Counted from the first letter of the stretch, positions 1 to 9,076 are shown. The stretch: DNA of 64,000 nucleotides from Cohnella zeiphila (GCF_014212055.1 NZ_JACJVO010000036.1:109483-173482); one strand, 5' to 3'. Translations and numbers: made by a program. The notes: a model not told the origin generated them from the sequence alone.

Positions 1-1
1 C

Positions 2-721
2 GTAGATTGGGAGACGATTCCTCCTTTAACGGGGCCTGACGGAGTACATTATGCATCGTTTGCAGGGAACGGCGTCAGCGGCGCGGTTTTTGCGATTACA
101 AACAGCGCCAAAGAGGATGAAAAGATCGCGATCATGAAGCTGCTGGATTTCATGTGGACGACGGAAGGGACGACAATCGCCAACCTTGGCCCGGAAGGGA
201 AATATTGGTCCAAAGCAAAGGAAGGCGAGAAGGGATTGGTGGGTACTCCTGCATTGTTCGATCTGACTGCTCAGCCGCCGAGTCCGTTTACTTGGGGATG
301 GGATCAACTCGGACCGTTCAACCAATCCGAAGAATGGCGAAACGGCATTGTTGCCAAGCCTCCTTTTGCCAAAGACGGCTCCGGTTCCGAAGCCTTGCTG
401 CAATATTATACGGAAAGAGATTACGCAGGCAAGCAACCGAAGGAAGTGGTGCCCGCTTCCATTTGGATCAAGCCGGAAGATTCGCAAACCTACGCCCAGT
501 TGAAGACCGGCATCAATAATTATGTAAAACAATGGACGGCCGAATTTATTGTCGGGCATAAATCCCTTGACAAGGATTGGGACAGCTACGTCTCCGGCGT
601 TAAGAAGTTGGGTCTCGATCAATACCTCAGCATTACGGAGTCCGCAATGGTTCAGCCATTCGATACGAGTTCTTTCCAGAAAGACGACAATGTAGTTACG
701 TATCTGGAGTCCTTGAAGTAA
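2..721 (+). CDS. Carbohydrate ABC transporter substrate-binding protein, C-terminal part (LplA/YtcQ type)
   Basis: The window opens inside this gene; 239 residues in frame 2 are visible and end at TAA 719-721. The visible part fits the C-terminal lobe of the long lipoprotein binding proteins that serve LplB/LplC-type importers: a variable hinge stretch, a segment about a substrate-dependent window (IMKLLDFMWTTEGT) and a closing helix with WDSYVSGVKKLGLDQYL, which resembles the usual C-terminal helix of this family. The signal peptide and lipobox would lie upstream and cannot be seen. Two permease genes follow directly, so it should deliver an oligosaccharide to them at the outer face of the membrane. 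The substrate is unknown. Family assignment is fairly safe because of the context. Confidence 0.85.
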   Translation, partial: VDWETIPPLTGPDGVHYASFAGNGVSGAVFAITNSAKEDEKIAIMKLLDFMWTTEGTTIANLGPEGKYWSKAKEGEKGLVGTPALFDLTAQPPSPFTWGWDQLGPFNQSEEWRNGIVAKPPFAKDGSGSEALLQYYTERDYAGKQPKEVVPASIWIKPEDSQTYAQLKTGINNYVKQWTAEFIVGHKSLDKDWDSYVSGVKKLGLDQYLSITESAMVQPFDTSSFQKDDNVVTYLESLK

Positions 722-836
722 ATTCGGATCCGGTCGCCCCTCTCCGGCCATTGATTCATATCCCGTGGACTGGCGTCATCCTCTGAAGGGGCTTGGGGAG
801 GGTGACGCAATTTTTTTTAACGAAGGAATGATGGGC

Positions 837-1754
837 ATGAGAATGGGTTTTGCGATGAAGAGGAGTTTCGTTAGGCACTGGCCGTTATATGCAATTATCT
901 CATTGCCGACTGCCTTCCTGATCGCTTTCAGCTATTGGCCTATGCTGGGGGTCCAAATCGCTTTTCGTGACTACAGCCCTGTTCTTGGCGTATGGAAAAG
1001 CCCGTGGATCGGACTTCAGCAGTTCAGGTCGTTTATTTCGTCGCCCTATTTTTGGCCGTTAGTGAAGAATACGTTGACCTTGAGCGTGTATTATATTGTT
1101 GTATCGATCCCATGTTCGGTCATTCTGGCCATCGCCTTGAACGAAGTGCGGAGCGTTCGATTTAAGAAATTGGTTCAGATGTTTACCTATGCGCCCTATT
1201 TCATTTCGACAGTCATTCTGGTCGGCATGATCCAGATCATCCTTTCTCCGACAAACGGTCCGCTTGCGCTCATTTTCCATCAGTTCGGCGTATCCAATCC
1301 TCCCAATTTGTTGGCAAGCGCAAACGGATTCTCTTCCATCTACGTGTGGTCCGGAATATGGCAAGAAACCGGATATGGGGCCGTCATCTATCTTGCGGCG
1401 CTTGCGGGTGTGAATACGGATCTCTACGAAGCTGCGAAAATTGACGGCGCAACACGAGTGCAGAAGATTCGGTATGTAGATCTCCCGAGCATCAGTCCGA
1501 CGATGATCATTTTATTGATCTTAAGTATCGGAGGCCTGCTGAGCGTGGGATTCGAGAAAGTATTTCTCTTGCAAAACAATCTAAATCTAAGCAAATCCGA
1601 AATCATCTCTACGTATGTGTACAAAACGGGGCTGATCAATGCAGATTTCAGCTTTGCCTCGGCGATTGGCCTGTTTAACTCGGTCGTTGGATTGATCTTG
1701 ATCTCGATTGTCAATTATACCGCTCGCAAAGTTTCGGACAGCAGCTTGTTTTAA
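837..1754 (+). CDS. ABC sugar transporter permease, LplB type
   Basis: This is one of two membrane subunits of the first importer. The 305-residue protein has about six hydrophobic segments, and the permease EAA loop is clear (YEAAKIDGATRVQKIRYVDL). The C-terminus (ARKVSDSSLF) is typical of the LplB branch. The ATG at 837 was chosen because AAGGA at 823-827 lies 9 bases upstream; an upstream ATG at 765 has no good ribosome site, and ATGs at 828 and 831 are too close to the AAGGA. It sits between the binding-protein gene and the LplC-type gene and is surely co-transcribed with them. No ATPase gene is present; such importers usually share an MsmX-like ATPase encoded elsewhere. Confidence 0.9.
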   Translation: MRMGFAMKRSFVRHWPLYAIISLPTAFLIAFSYWPMLGVQIAFRDYSPVLGVWKSPWIGLQQFRSFISSPYFWPLVKNTLTLSVYYIVVSIPCSVILAIALNEVRSVRFKKLVQMFTYAPYFISTVILVGMIQIILSPTNGPLALIFHQFGVSNPPNLLASANGFSSIYVWSGIWQETGYGAVIYLAALAGVNTDLYEAAKIDGATRVQKIRYVDLPSISPTMIILLILSIGGLLSVGFEKVFLLQNNLNLSKSEIISTYVYKTGLINADFSFASAIGLFNSVVGLILISIVNYTARKVSDSSLF

Positions 1755-1772
1755 GAGAGGAGAGGAAGTCCG

Positions 1773-2681
1773 TTGCAACGCCTATCTGCCATTCGGGAGT
1801 CCGGGCAAGACCGAATATTCTTATGCTGCGTTTACATCTTTTTAAGCGTTATCCTCATCCTCGTCTTATATCCGATTCTTTTTATAGTAAGCTCATCCTT
1901 CAGTTCCGCGGCGGCCGTGCAGGATGGAAGGGTTTGGCTTTGGCCGGTCGATCCCACGTTGGACGGATATATTGGCGTCTTTAAATATAACGCGGTTTGG
2001 ACCGGATTTATAAATTCTATTATCTATACGGTCTGCGGAACCGTGCTCAGCGTAAGTCTGACGGTTATGATGGCATACCCCTTGTCCAGAAAAGAGATGT
2101 TCGGCCGCAGCGTATGGATCTGGGGCATTCTCATCGCGATGCTGTTTAACGGAGGCCTCATCCCGTTCTATCTCGTGGTTAAGGATCTTGGGATGGTAAA
2201 TACGCCATGGGCCATCATCGTTCCGACCGCCCTTAACGTCTTTGCAGTCATTATCGCAAAGACGTTTTTCCAAAATTCCTTGCCGAAGGAACTGTATGAG
2301 GCAGCACAACTGGACGGATGCGGGGATTTCCGATTTTTAACGCGTATGGTCATTCCGCTTTCCAAACCTATTCTGGCCGTTCTGGTCTTGTGGGGGGCAG
2401 TCGGTCAATGGAACTCCTATTTTAATGCCTTGATTTTTTTGAACTCGCCTTCGCTATATCCCTTGCAGCTTGTGCTCCGTCAAATACTGGTAGAAAATAA
2501 AATCGATTATACGAGCATGTCAGCTTCGCTGGATACTCAAAAACTTGTTGTCATGCAAAATATGGAGACTCTGCTCAAGTATTCTTTAATCATCATCACG
2601 ACAATTCCGATTCTTCTGATCTATCCGTTTGTCCAAAAGTATTTTGTCAAAGGCGTATTTGTGGGCTCCGTAAAAGAATAA
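1773..2681 (+). CDS. ABC sugar transporter permease, LplC/YtcP type
   Basis: Second membrane subunit of the first importer, 302 residues. It starts with TTG at 1773 behind a strong GAGAGGAGAGGAAG site, 18 bases after the stop of the preceding permease. The EAA loop is present (YEAAQLDGCGDFRFLTRMVI), and the protein ends in the family tail YFVKGVFVGSVKE. The phrase LFNGGLIPFYLVVKDLGMVN is also characteristic. A Cys replaces the usual Ala in the EAA loop (DGCG), a minor change. It pairs with the LplB-type protein to form the transmembrane channel. Confidence 0.9.
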   Translation: MQRLSAIRESGQDRIFLCCVYIFLSVILILVLYPILFIVSSSFSSAAAVQDGRVWLWPVDPTLDGYIGVFKYNAVWTGFINSIIYTVCGTVLSVSLTVMMAYPLSRKEMFGRSVWIWGILIAMLFNGGLIPFYLVVKDLGMVNTPWAIIVPTALNVFAVIIAKTFFQNSLPKELYEAAQLDGCGDFRFLTRMVIPLSKPILAVLVLWGAVGQWNSYFNALIFLNSPSLYPLQLVLRQILVENKIDYTSMSASLDTQKLVVMQNMETLLKYSLIIITTIPILLIYPFVQKYFVKGVFVGSVKE

Positions 2682-2749
2682 GCAACTTAGATATGCGGGC
2701 AAGAAATCTTGCAGTCTTGCGTCGGACGATATCTGAAAGTGTGATCGAT

Positions 2750-2786
2750 GGAACAGGGATAGCCGAACGACGGCTTTCCCTGTTCC
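2750..2786 (+). terminator. Strong stem-loop after the first importer operon
   Basis: A 16-bp stem with one T/T mismatch (GGAACAGGGA-T-AGCCG pairing with CGGCT-T-TCCCTGTTCC) and a 5-base loop lies 69 bases after the permease stop. There is no U-tract after it, so it may be a transcript-stabilising end or a weak terminator rather than a classical one. The genes downstream could be partly read through. Confidence 0.55.
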
Positions 2787-2957
2787 TGTTCATCCCAAAC
2801 AGATCCCCATAATAATATCGTGATAAATATAGGGAATTTCCTGTTAGATTTTCTATGCTTATTGATAATATAATTTTTACGTAAAACATTCATGATTGAA
2901 CGCGGGTCGATGAAAGGAATGGATTCCACGACCGATTCGATCGGAAAAGGAGCAAAA

Positions 2958-5315
2958 ATGAAACAATCCACTGTTGAAATATTTGTCTCTCCCCACGGAG
3001 ATGATGTTTCCGATGGGACCGAGCTGCATCCTTTTGCAACCTTGCATCGGGCCCAAATCGAAGCGCGCGCTGCGGCGAGACAAGGAAAGCCGGTCCGCGT
3101 GCAGGTGCATGGGGGTATCTATTATCTTTCGGAAACCATGCGTTTTTTGCCGGAAGATTCCGGGACTGCCGATGCTCCGGTCATTTATGAAGCGCTTTCT
3201 GAAGAAAAGGTTACAATAAGCGGCGGAGAGAAGCTTGATCTTCAATGGAGTTTGGATCATGGAGAAATCATGCAAACAGACTCGCTCCCCCCTGGCTTGA
3301 AAATGGATCAATTATTTATTAATAATCGACAGATGCATATGGCTCGGTACCCGAATTTTAATGAACTTACCCGAATCATGAACGGTTATGCCAGGGATTG
3401 CCTTTCTCCGGAACGTATCGCGCGTTGGGCAAATCCGGAGGGCGGTTATGTGCATGCCATGCATAAGCACTTATGGGGAGATTTTCGTTACCGGATCAAA
3501 GGGAAAGACAAGAACGATCAGTTTATTCTTGAGGGAGGTTGGCAGAACAACCGATTGATGGGCATGCATGACGATTATCGGTATGTTGAAAACATATTTG
3601 AGGAGTTGGATGCGCCAGGCGAATGGTTTTATGACGAGAAGACTGGAAAGCTCTATGTATATCCGGATCCGGATACCGCACTTCAAGAGGCTCTAATCGA
3701 AAGCGTGAGCTTGGCTCATTTGTTTGAATTTTGCGGAAGCGAGGGTTCGCCGGTTCGTCACATTGAACTTAAAGGGTTTACTTTCAAACATACTGCCAGA
3801 ACATTCATGGATAACCGGGAGCCTCTCCTGCGCAGCGATTGGACTGCTTATCGCGGAGGGGCAGTTGTATTGCGAGGCTCGGAGAACTGTTCGATTGAAG
3901 ATTGTTCTTTTGTTCATTTAGGGGGGAATGCAGTATTCGTCGATAGCTATAACCGCAATGTGGCGATCAAAGGGTGTCATATTGGAGATGTGGGAGCAAA
4001 CGGAATCGCTTTTGTCGGGAATCCGAACGCGGTTCGCAGTCCGTTATTCGAATATAATGAACGCCAAAAACTTCAAGGAATGGATCAAGCTCGCGGGCCC
4101 AAAACTAATCAATATCCTGCCCAGTGTCTGGTTGAGGACTGCCTGATCTATAGAGTCGGACGAGTAGAGAAGCAATCCGCCCCCATTCAGATTTCCATGT
4201 CCTTGGATATCACGGTTCGGCATTGCAGTATTTATGAAGTGCCAAGGGCCGGAATCAATATTTCCGAAGGGACCTTCGGAGGACATCTGATCGAATACTG
4301 CGACGTGTTCGATACCGTGCTTGAAACCGGAGATCACGGTTCGTTCAACTCATGGGGGAGAGACCGATATTGGCTGCTGGAAGACGTAGATATGGATAAT
4401 ATGAATCCGGACAACGAAACGGCCGATAGTGTATTGCCAATCTTAGATATGGTAAGGCCCATTACGATTCGCAATAACAGATGGCGTTGTGATTATGGAT
4501 GGGACATTGATCTTGACGATGGTTCCACATGGTACCGCATTTACAACAACTTATGTCTTGGAGGTGGTGTCAAGTTAAGAGAAGGTTTTTATCGTATATG
4601 TGAAAACAATATTATGGTGAACAACACGTTTCATCCGCATGTCTGGTTTCGGGGAAGCAGGGATATTTTTCGCCATAATATCGTCTTTAGCGAGTATGCG
4701 CCTATCCGCGTACCCAGGCCTTGGGGAAAAGAATGTGACTGGAACTTCATTCATCAAGCCGGCATGGCAGAGCCGAGGCCGGCAACGACGATTCAAGAGC
4801 AGAGCGGGGCGGATTCCCATTCGCTCCTTGGAGATGCCTTATTTATCGATACGGATTCCGGAAACTATCAGGTTGGCGACGGCTCCCCCGCGCTTGGATT
4901 GGGATTCCGTAATTTCCCGATGGATCGGTTCGGCGTGCGCAAGCCCAAGCTGAAGAAGATCGCGAAAGCTCCCAAATTGCCGGAAATTGGCGTTAAGATC
5001 AGCGAGTCCGGCCGTCTTCCGCAAAGCGCCGTCTGGGGGAGATGCAAAGTAAAGAACATCGTCGGGATGGGGGAAGTGTCTGCAGCCGGCCTTCCGAGCG
5101 AAACTGGAGTGATGATTGAGTCCCTCCCTTGGGGCAGCTGGCAGATGGAGGAAGGATTCCAGGTGGCGGACGTAATCTTGGGATTGAATGGGGAAAAGGT
5201 GGATACGGTGGATGATTTATTGAGACTATATGAAGCCGCCTCTGAAGAGAGTTTTGTCGTACAAGTTTTTCGCGGCCAGAATGAGATTGCGTTGACGGTA
5301 AGAGAACGAGTTTAA
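2958..5315 (+). CDS. Right-handed beta-helix protein with C-terminal PDZ domain
   Basis: A 785-residue protein without a signal peptide. The N-terminus (IFVSPHGDDVSDGTELHPFA then LHRAQ) matches the opening of right-handed parallel beta-helix proteins, many of which are polysaccharide lyases or glycosidases. The middle has repeated short turns with Asn and Gly (for example around residues 320-600), typical of the coil stack. From about residue 700 a PDZ-like domain follows (GFQVADVILGLNGEKVDT), ending with VQVFRGQNEIALTVRERV. The ATG at 2958 is preceded by AAAGGAG at a 5-base distance, so the in-frame ATG at 2892 is less likely. It follows the importer and precedes a sugar isomerase and an oxidoreductase, so it probably processes the imported glycan in the cytoplasm. 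No catalytic residues could be assigned. Confidence 0.75.
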   Translation: MKQSTVEIFVSPHGDDVSDGTELHPFATLHRAQIEARAAARQGKPVRVQVHGGIYYLSETMRFLPEDSGTADAPVIYEALSEEKVTISGGEKLDLQWSLDHGEIMQTDSLPPGLKMDQLFINNRQMHMARYPNFNELTRIMNGYARDCLSPERIARWANPEGGYVHAMHKHLWGDFRYRIKGKDKNDQFILEGGWQNNRLMGMHDDYRYVENIFEELDAPGEWFYDEKTGKLYVYPDPDTALQEALIESVSLAHLFEFCGSEGSPVRHIELKGFTFKHTARTFMDNREPLLRSDWTAYRGGAVVLRGSENCSIEDCSFVHLGGNAVFVDSYNRNVAIKGCHIGDVGANGIAFVGNPNAVRSPLFEYNERQKLQGMDQARGPKTNQYPAQCLVEDCLIYRVGRVEKQSAPIQISMSLDITVRHCSIYEVPRAGINISEGTFGGHLIEYCDVFDTVLETGDHGSFNSWGRDRYWLLEDVDMDNMNPDNETADSVLPILDMVRPITIRNNRWRCDYGWDIDLDDGSTWYRIYNNLCLGGGVKLREGFYRICENNIMVNNTFHPHVWFRGSRDIFRHNIVFSEYAPIRVPRPWGKECDWNFIHQAGMAEPRPATTIQEQSGADSHSLLGDALFIDTDSGNYQVGDGSPALGLGFRNFPMDRFGVRKPKLKKIAKAPKLPEIGVKISESGRLPQSAVWGRCKVKNIVGMGEVSAAGLPSETGVMIESLPWGSWQMEEGFQVADVILGLNGEKVDTVDDLLRLYEAASEESFVVQVFRGQNEIALTVRERV

Positions 5316-5347
5316 GCCCATACTTCTATTTTCAAGGAGGCTTCGCT

Positions 5348-6235
5348 TTGCAAAATCTGCGTATTGGAACCATGGTGTGGGGAAAAGATGCGTTAAACGT
5401 AATTCCGCAAATTTTGCCGCATGGATTTGAATGTTTTGAACTCGCTTTCTGGCAGACTACGGGGAATTTTAAGTTTGAAGAAATGGCGAAGCGGCTGCAG
5501 GAGCACTTGGCCGGACATAATGCCTGTATTTCTTGTCTGACGATATTCGGGAACGCGCTTACGAACGAAGGCAGCAACGCCGACACGATTGCCAGTTGGG
5601 AACGTCTGATCGATCATGCGCATCTTTTTGGCGTCGATCTCGTTACCGGCTTCACAGGACGATTGACGGACCGGCCTATCGACGAATCGATTCCGCGTTT
5701 TAAAGAAGTATTCGGAGAGCTTTCGAGAAGAGCAATGGATAAAGGCGTTCGGCTTGCCTTTGAAAATTGCGACATGGACGGGGATTGGAAGCGAGGAGAC
5801 TGGAATATCGCGCACAATCCATCTGCCTGGGAGATGATGTTCGATGCAGTTCCGATGGATAATATCGGTCTGGAGTGGGAACCGGCTCATCAGATGGTCA
5901 GCCTGATCGATCCGATTTCGCAGCTTCGAAAATGGGTGGATAAAGTATTTCATGTTCATGGGAAAGATGCCACGATTGCATGGGACATTGTCAAAGAGTA
6001 CGGAGTCCATGGTCCCCGACCCTTTGTCTGGCATCGTACTCCCGGGTTCGGCGACAGCAATTGGACAGATATCATCACGATATTGAGACAAGCCGGCTAT
6101 ACGGGCACAATCGATATCGAAGGCTGGCACGATCCTGTATACCGGGGTGAGTTGGAGATAACGGGCCAGGTTCATGCATTGAATTATTTGAAGCAGTGTC
6201 GCGGAGGCTCCTGGATTCCCAATCCGACAAATTAA
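5348..6235 (+). CDS. Sugar phosphate isomerase/epimerase family protein (xylose-isomerase-like TIM barrel)
   Basis: A 295-residue protein starting with TTG at 5348 behind AAGGAGG (5334-5340). Features of the AP-endonuclease-2/xylose isomerase-like TIM barrel family are visible: FECFELAFWQTTG near the start, a conserved LAFENCDMDG segment, GLEWEPAHQM, VFHVHGKDA and IDIEGWHDP, which supply the usual Glu, Asp and His metal ligands. Members isomerise or epimerise sugars or act as keto-sugar enzymes. It lies 32 bases after the beta-helix gene and 21 bases before a Gfo/Idh/MocA gene, a common pairing in catabolism of modified or oxidised sugars. The exact substrate cannot be told. Confidence 0.85.
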   Translation: MQNLRIGTMVWGKDALNVIPQILPHGFECFELAFWQTTGNFKFEEMAKRLQEHLAGHNACISCLTIFGNALTNEGSNADTIASWERLIDHAHLFGVDLVTGFTGRLTDRPIDESIPRFKEVFGELSRRAMDKGVRLAFENCDMDGDWKRGDWNIAHNPSAWEMMFDAVPMDNIGLEWEPAHQMVSLIDPISQLRKWVDKVFHVHGKDATIAWDIVKEYGVHGPRPFVWHRTPGFGDSNWTDIITILRQAGYTGTIDIEGWHDPVYRGELEITGQVHALNYLKQCRGGSWIPNPTN

Positions 6236-6256
6236 CCAATAGAGGAAGGTATTCAA

Positions 6257-7288
6257 ATGGAAAAATTCAAGGTGGTATCCGCAGGCTGCGGCACAATTGC
6301 AAACGAGTGGATGAAAAACGCTCTCTCGCGAACAGACATGGAAATCGTTGCGTTGGCAGATATCAGAAAAGAGGCTGCAGATTCTCTGGCTGAACGATAT
6401 GGACTTACATGCCCTACATTTACGGACGTAGCTACTGCCATTGCCCAAACGGGCGCCGATGTCGTATTCGATTTAACAATACCTGCGAGTCATTTCAGCG
6501 TATGTACAACTGCTTTGAAGCTCGGATGCAGCGTCTTCAGCGAGAAACCGCTGGCGGCAACGATGGCGGAAGCTCAAGAGATGATTAGCCAGGCCGAACA
6601 AAGCAAAAAGTCATTTTCCGTGATGCAGAACCGCAGATACGATCCGAACATTCGCGCTTTTCGCAATCTTGTACAGTCGGGCACCATCGGCCGACCGGGC
6701 TATATCGGTGCAGATTTCTTTATCGGCGCTCATTTCGATGGATTTCGCGCTGTGATGGACAGCCCTCTGGTGCTTGATATGGCGATCCATACGTTTGACC
6801 AGGCCCGCTTTATTACCGGTACCGATCCTGTTTCCGTATACTGCCATGAATTTAATCCGCCCGGATCATGGTACAAGGGAAATGCTTCCGCAATATGTAT
6901 ATTCGAAATGTCGGATGGTTCCGTATTCTGCTACCGTGGTTCCTGGTGCGCGGAGGGAGCGCCTACCTCCTGGGAGGCTTCTTGGCGGGTTACGGGCGAA
7001 CGGGGGACGGCGCTATGGGATGGATATACGGCTCCTTATGCCGAGATCGTCGCTTCGGACGAACAAGAGAATAAATTCATTCTCGATTATGTTCGCGTTG
7101 AAAGCGATTATAAATGGGAAGGAAACCTGGGACATGCCGGCTGCCTCGATGAAATGTTCGCCGCCCTGAAGGAAGGACGGCCGGCCGAAACAGACTGCCG
7201 AGACAATATCAACAGTATCGCGATGGTCCTTGGCGCTGTAGAGAGCGCCCGAACGGGAAGAAAGGTTGACCTTAGAGATTATAGGTAA
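6257..7288 (+). CDS. Gfo/Idh/MocA family NAD(P)-dependent oxidoreductase
   Basis: A 343-residue protein with an N-terminal Rossmann fold (VVSAGCGTIANEWM) and the family signature EKPLA (in VFSEKPLAATMAEAQ), whose Lys is a catalytic residue in characterised relatives. The C-terminal part contains DMAIHTFDQARFITG, which carries the usual Asp and His of the active site. ATG 6257 follows GAGGAAGG. Family members oxidise or reduce sugars and inositols at a ring carbon. With the TIM-barrel isomerase it likely forms a two-step conversion of a sugar imported by the first transporter. A stem-loop ends the operon downstream. Confidence 0.88.
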   Translation: MEKFKVVSAGCGTIANEWMKNALSRTDMEIVALADIRKEAADSLAERYGLTCPTFTDVATAIAQTGADVVFDLTIPASHFSVCTTALKLGCSVFSEKPLAATMAEAQEMISQAEQSKKSFSVMQNRRYDPNIRAFRNLVQSGTIGRPGYIGADFFIGAHFDGFRAVMDSPLVLDMAIHTFDQARFITGTDPVSVYCHEFNPPGSWYKGNASAICIFEMSDGSVFCYRGSWCAEGAPTSWEASWRVTGERGTALWDGYTAPYAEIVASDEQENKFILDYVRVESDYKWEGNLGHAGCLDEMFAALKEGRPAETDCRDNINSIAMVLGAVESARTGRKVDLRDYR

Positions 7289-7322
7289 AACGAATTTTCG
7301 AACACAGAACAAAAGACAGTTG

Positions 7323-7390
7323 AAGCACCCTTTAGATTGGTATTGGAGAACCTTTGGTTATTTCAATCTATTCTAGGGGGTGCTTTCGTA
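7323..7390 (+). terminator. Terminator-like long stem-loop after the oxidoreductase gene
   Basis: AAGCACCC (7323-7330) pairs with GGGTGCTT (7378-7385), and inside it TAGATTG (7333-7339) pairs with CAATCTA (7364-7370). Thus a long interrupted hairpin forms 35 bases after the stop codon. It is followed by a short TCGTA rather than a U-run, so strength is uncertain. Confidence 0.5.
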
Positions 7391-7708
7391 ACGGCGTGTT
7401 CGGATTTAAGGAGCATTGCCGAAAAAGAGTTTACGGAAAAAATGTACAAGAAAACACACAAACAACTGCATGGCTAGCATGAAAGCGCTTAGCTATAATA
7501 AAAATCGCAGCAAAAATGAATACGCTTTCAGATTGGCTTTTAAGTGGTCTGTATGATATTCCGAGCAAAATTTGCACCGATGGACAAGGCGACGAGAGCA
7601 GAAGCAGCTATATTCATTTATAAGCTTCTTAAAACAGCAACACCATAACATCTCAGATGTGAGTTCAACTTGGCTTAGATGAATCGGCCAATCTCAGAAG
7701 GAGTGTTT
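7391..7708. other. Gene-free AT-rich stretch
   Basis: About 320 bases with only very short open frames in all readings, none with a convincing ribosome site and product. It looks like decayed sequence linked to the germination-permease fragment that follows on the minus strand. A sequence resembling a catabolite element at 7480-7493 matches the consensus at 12 of 14 positions, but no gene lies downstream that would use it. Confidence 0.4.
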
Positions 7709-7921
7709 TCATCGTCCAAATTGTGCGGGAAACCATTGAACAAGAGTTAAGACCAGAATGATAAATACGCCTAAGCCGCAGGAAATGAGTTCGCCGATCC
7801 ACGCATCTCGGCCGACCGAGCCGCCGAAGCCGTATTTTATCGTTGTGCCTAATTGAAAAATAAACATGTTAGCATTCCAGTTTATGGCGGGTTCTATTCG
7901 AATCCATGCGTCGAAAGGCAA
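7709..7921 (-). pseudogene. Fragment resembling the N-terminus of a GerAB-type spore germination permease
   Basis: A 70-residue minus-strand frame starting with TTG, with a stop codon just upstream and a stop after FPAQFGR. The stretch MFIFQLGTTIKYGFGG, then SVGRDAWIGELISCGLG and a hydrophobic helix, resembles the first two membrane segments of GerAB/GerKB-type germination permeases, where GRDAW plus a leucine-rich helix and an F-P motif recur. A full permease has about 360 residues, so this would be a truncated remnant. The match is from memory of the family and needs a search. The frame has no recognisable ribosome site, which supports a non-functional state. Confidence 0.4.
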
Positions 7922-7960
7922 GGATTAGTGGCTGATCTGAACTAGACTCCCGCAAAAATA

Positions 7961-7992
7961 GCAGGTCTCGAATTTCATTTATCGAGACCTGC
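7961..7992 (-). terminator. Rho-independent terminator of the minus-strand oxidoreductase gene
   Basis: A perfect 11-bp stem GCAGGTCTCGA/TCGAGACCTGC with a 10-base loop. Read on the minus strand it is followed by TATTTTTGC. It lies 50 bases beyond the stop of the oxidoreductase gene. Confidence 0.8.
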
Positions 7993-8042
7993 AAGGGAAA
8001 GTACCTCTAAGACGCCGGCTCTGCTATAAGTTCATCTCTACA

Positions 8043-9017
8043 TTAGTTGCCGGCAGGCAGCAGGACCAGCTTGCCGCGAGCGCGCCCGCTCTGGCTGATG
8101 TCGAGTGCCGTACGCCATTCGTCGAGCGCGAAAGTCCGGGCAACCGGGACAATGAACTTGTCGTCCGCGGTGTACTGGGCGAACTCGCCGAGAACGTCGT
8201 AATTCTGAGTCTGATCCGCGGAGAACTCAGTGAAGGTGGTGCGTACGCCGAGTTCGGCGGCTGCGGCGAAGTCGCTAAGTGTTAGGACGCGGCGAGGATC
8301 ACCTTCGGCGATCCGGATAAGAGCAGGCAGTGCTCCGCTCGGCGGTGCCGTATCCAGAACCAGATCCACCGGGTGTCCAGCCAACTCGGCTATGCGTTCG
8401 ACCATTCCGTCGCCGTACGAGGTCACCTTCGCTCCCATCGCTCGGAGCCGATCGGCGTATGTGTCGCCAGCGGTAGCGATCACTCGGGCACCGCGCATCA
8501 GACCCATTTGAACGGCAGTAAAGCCAATCACTGTTCCGGCTCCGTGCACCAGCAGGGTATGACCCGACCTCACTCCGAGCGCTTCAATGTGGTGATAGGA
8601 TGTTGCGACTGCCAACGGCAGCGCCGCGGCCCGCACGAAGTCCAGTCCTTTTGGGATACGGGCCCAATGGTCCATGATTGCTCGGTCAGCCGCGCCGGCG
8701 CTCGGGGCACCGGCGTAATCGGCGGTGCCGAGGACGGCGTCGCCGATCACGACATCGGTGATGCCCTCGCCGACCGCGTCCACTACCCCGGACACGTCCA
8801 GACCAATGCCGCGAGGCAGATCACCGGGAAACAGGCCTCTGCATAGTGCCCAGTCGGCCGGGTTCAGCCCGCAAGCGTGTACCTGCACTCGAATACGTCC
8901 GGGACCTGGGCTAGGGATGGCGGCCTGTTCCATGCGCAAGACATCCGCCGGTTCGCCGTATTGGTGGAAGCGGACCGTACGCATGGTTGCAAGTGTTGAA
9001 GTATCTAAATTCTTCAT
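8043..9017 (-). CDS. NADP-dependent zinc-type alcohol dehydrogenase/quinone oxidoreductase
   Basis: A 324-residue medium-chain dehydrogenase/reductase. The N-terminal GroES-like part shows QVHACGLNPADWALCRGLFP and GLDVSGVVDAVGEGITDV; the Rossmann part shows LLVHGAGTVIGFTAVQMGL and VIATAGDTYADRLRAMGAKV. The structural zinc cysteines are absent, as in quinone oxidoreductase-like members. It likely reduces quinones or reactive carbonyls in the cytoplasm. The start at 9017 (minus) sits behind AAAAAGGAGGAAAT; a longer frame to 9068 lacks a ribosome site. It is divergent from a MerR gene, the usual layout for a regulator controlling a carbonyl-detoxifying enzyme. Its GC content (near 60% in a counted block) is far above that of the MerR gene (near 40%), suggesting a different origin. 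Confidence 0.88.
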   Translation of the reverse strand: MKNLDTSTLATMRTVRFHQYGEPADVLRMEQAAIPSPGPGRIRVQVHACGLNPADWALCRGLFPGDLPRGIGLDVSGVVDAVGEGITDVVIGDAVLGTADYAGAPSAGAADRAIMDHWARIPKGLDFVRAAALPLAVATSYHHIEALGVRSGHTLLVHGAGTVIGFTAVQMGLMRGARVIATAGDTYADRLRAMGAKVTSYGDGMVERIAELAGHPVDLVLDTAPPSGALPALIRIAEGDPRRVLTLSDFAAAAELGVRTTFTEFSADQTQNYDVLGEFAQYTADDKFIVPVARTFALDEWRTALDISQSGRARGKLVLLPAGN

Positions 9018-9076
9018 TTGAATATTTCCTCCTTTTTGTTTAGGCAACTCGTGATACAATGCAATCATAAACTATG

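Noticed and set aside
7480..7493. Catabolite-responsive-element-like TGAAAGCGCTTAGC
   Set aside because: Two mismatches at the conserved end and no gene downstream to regulate.
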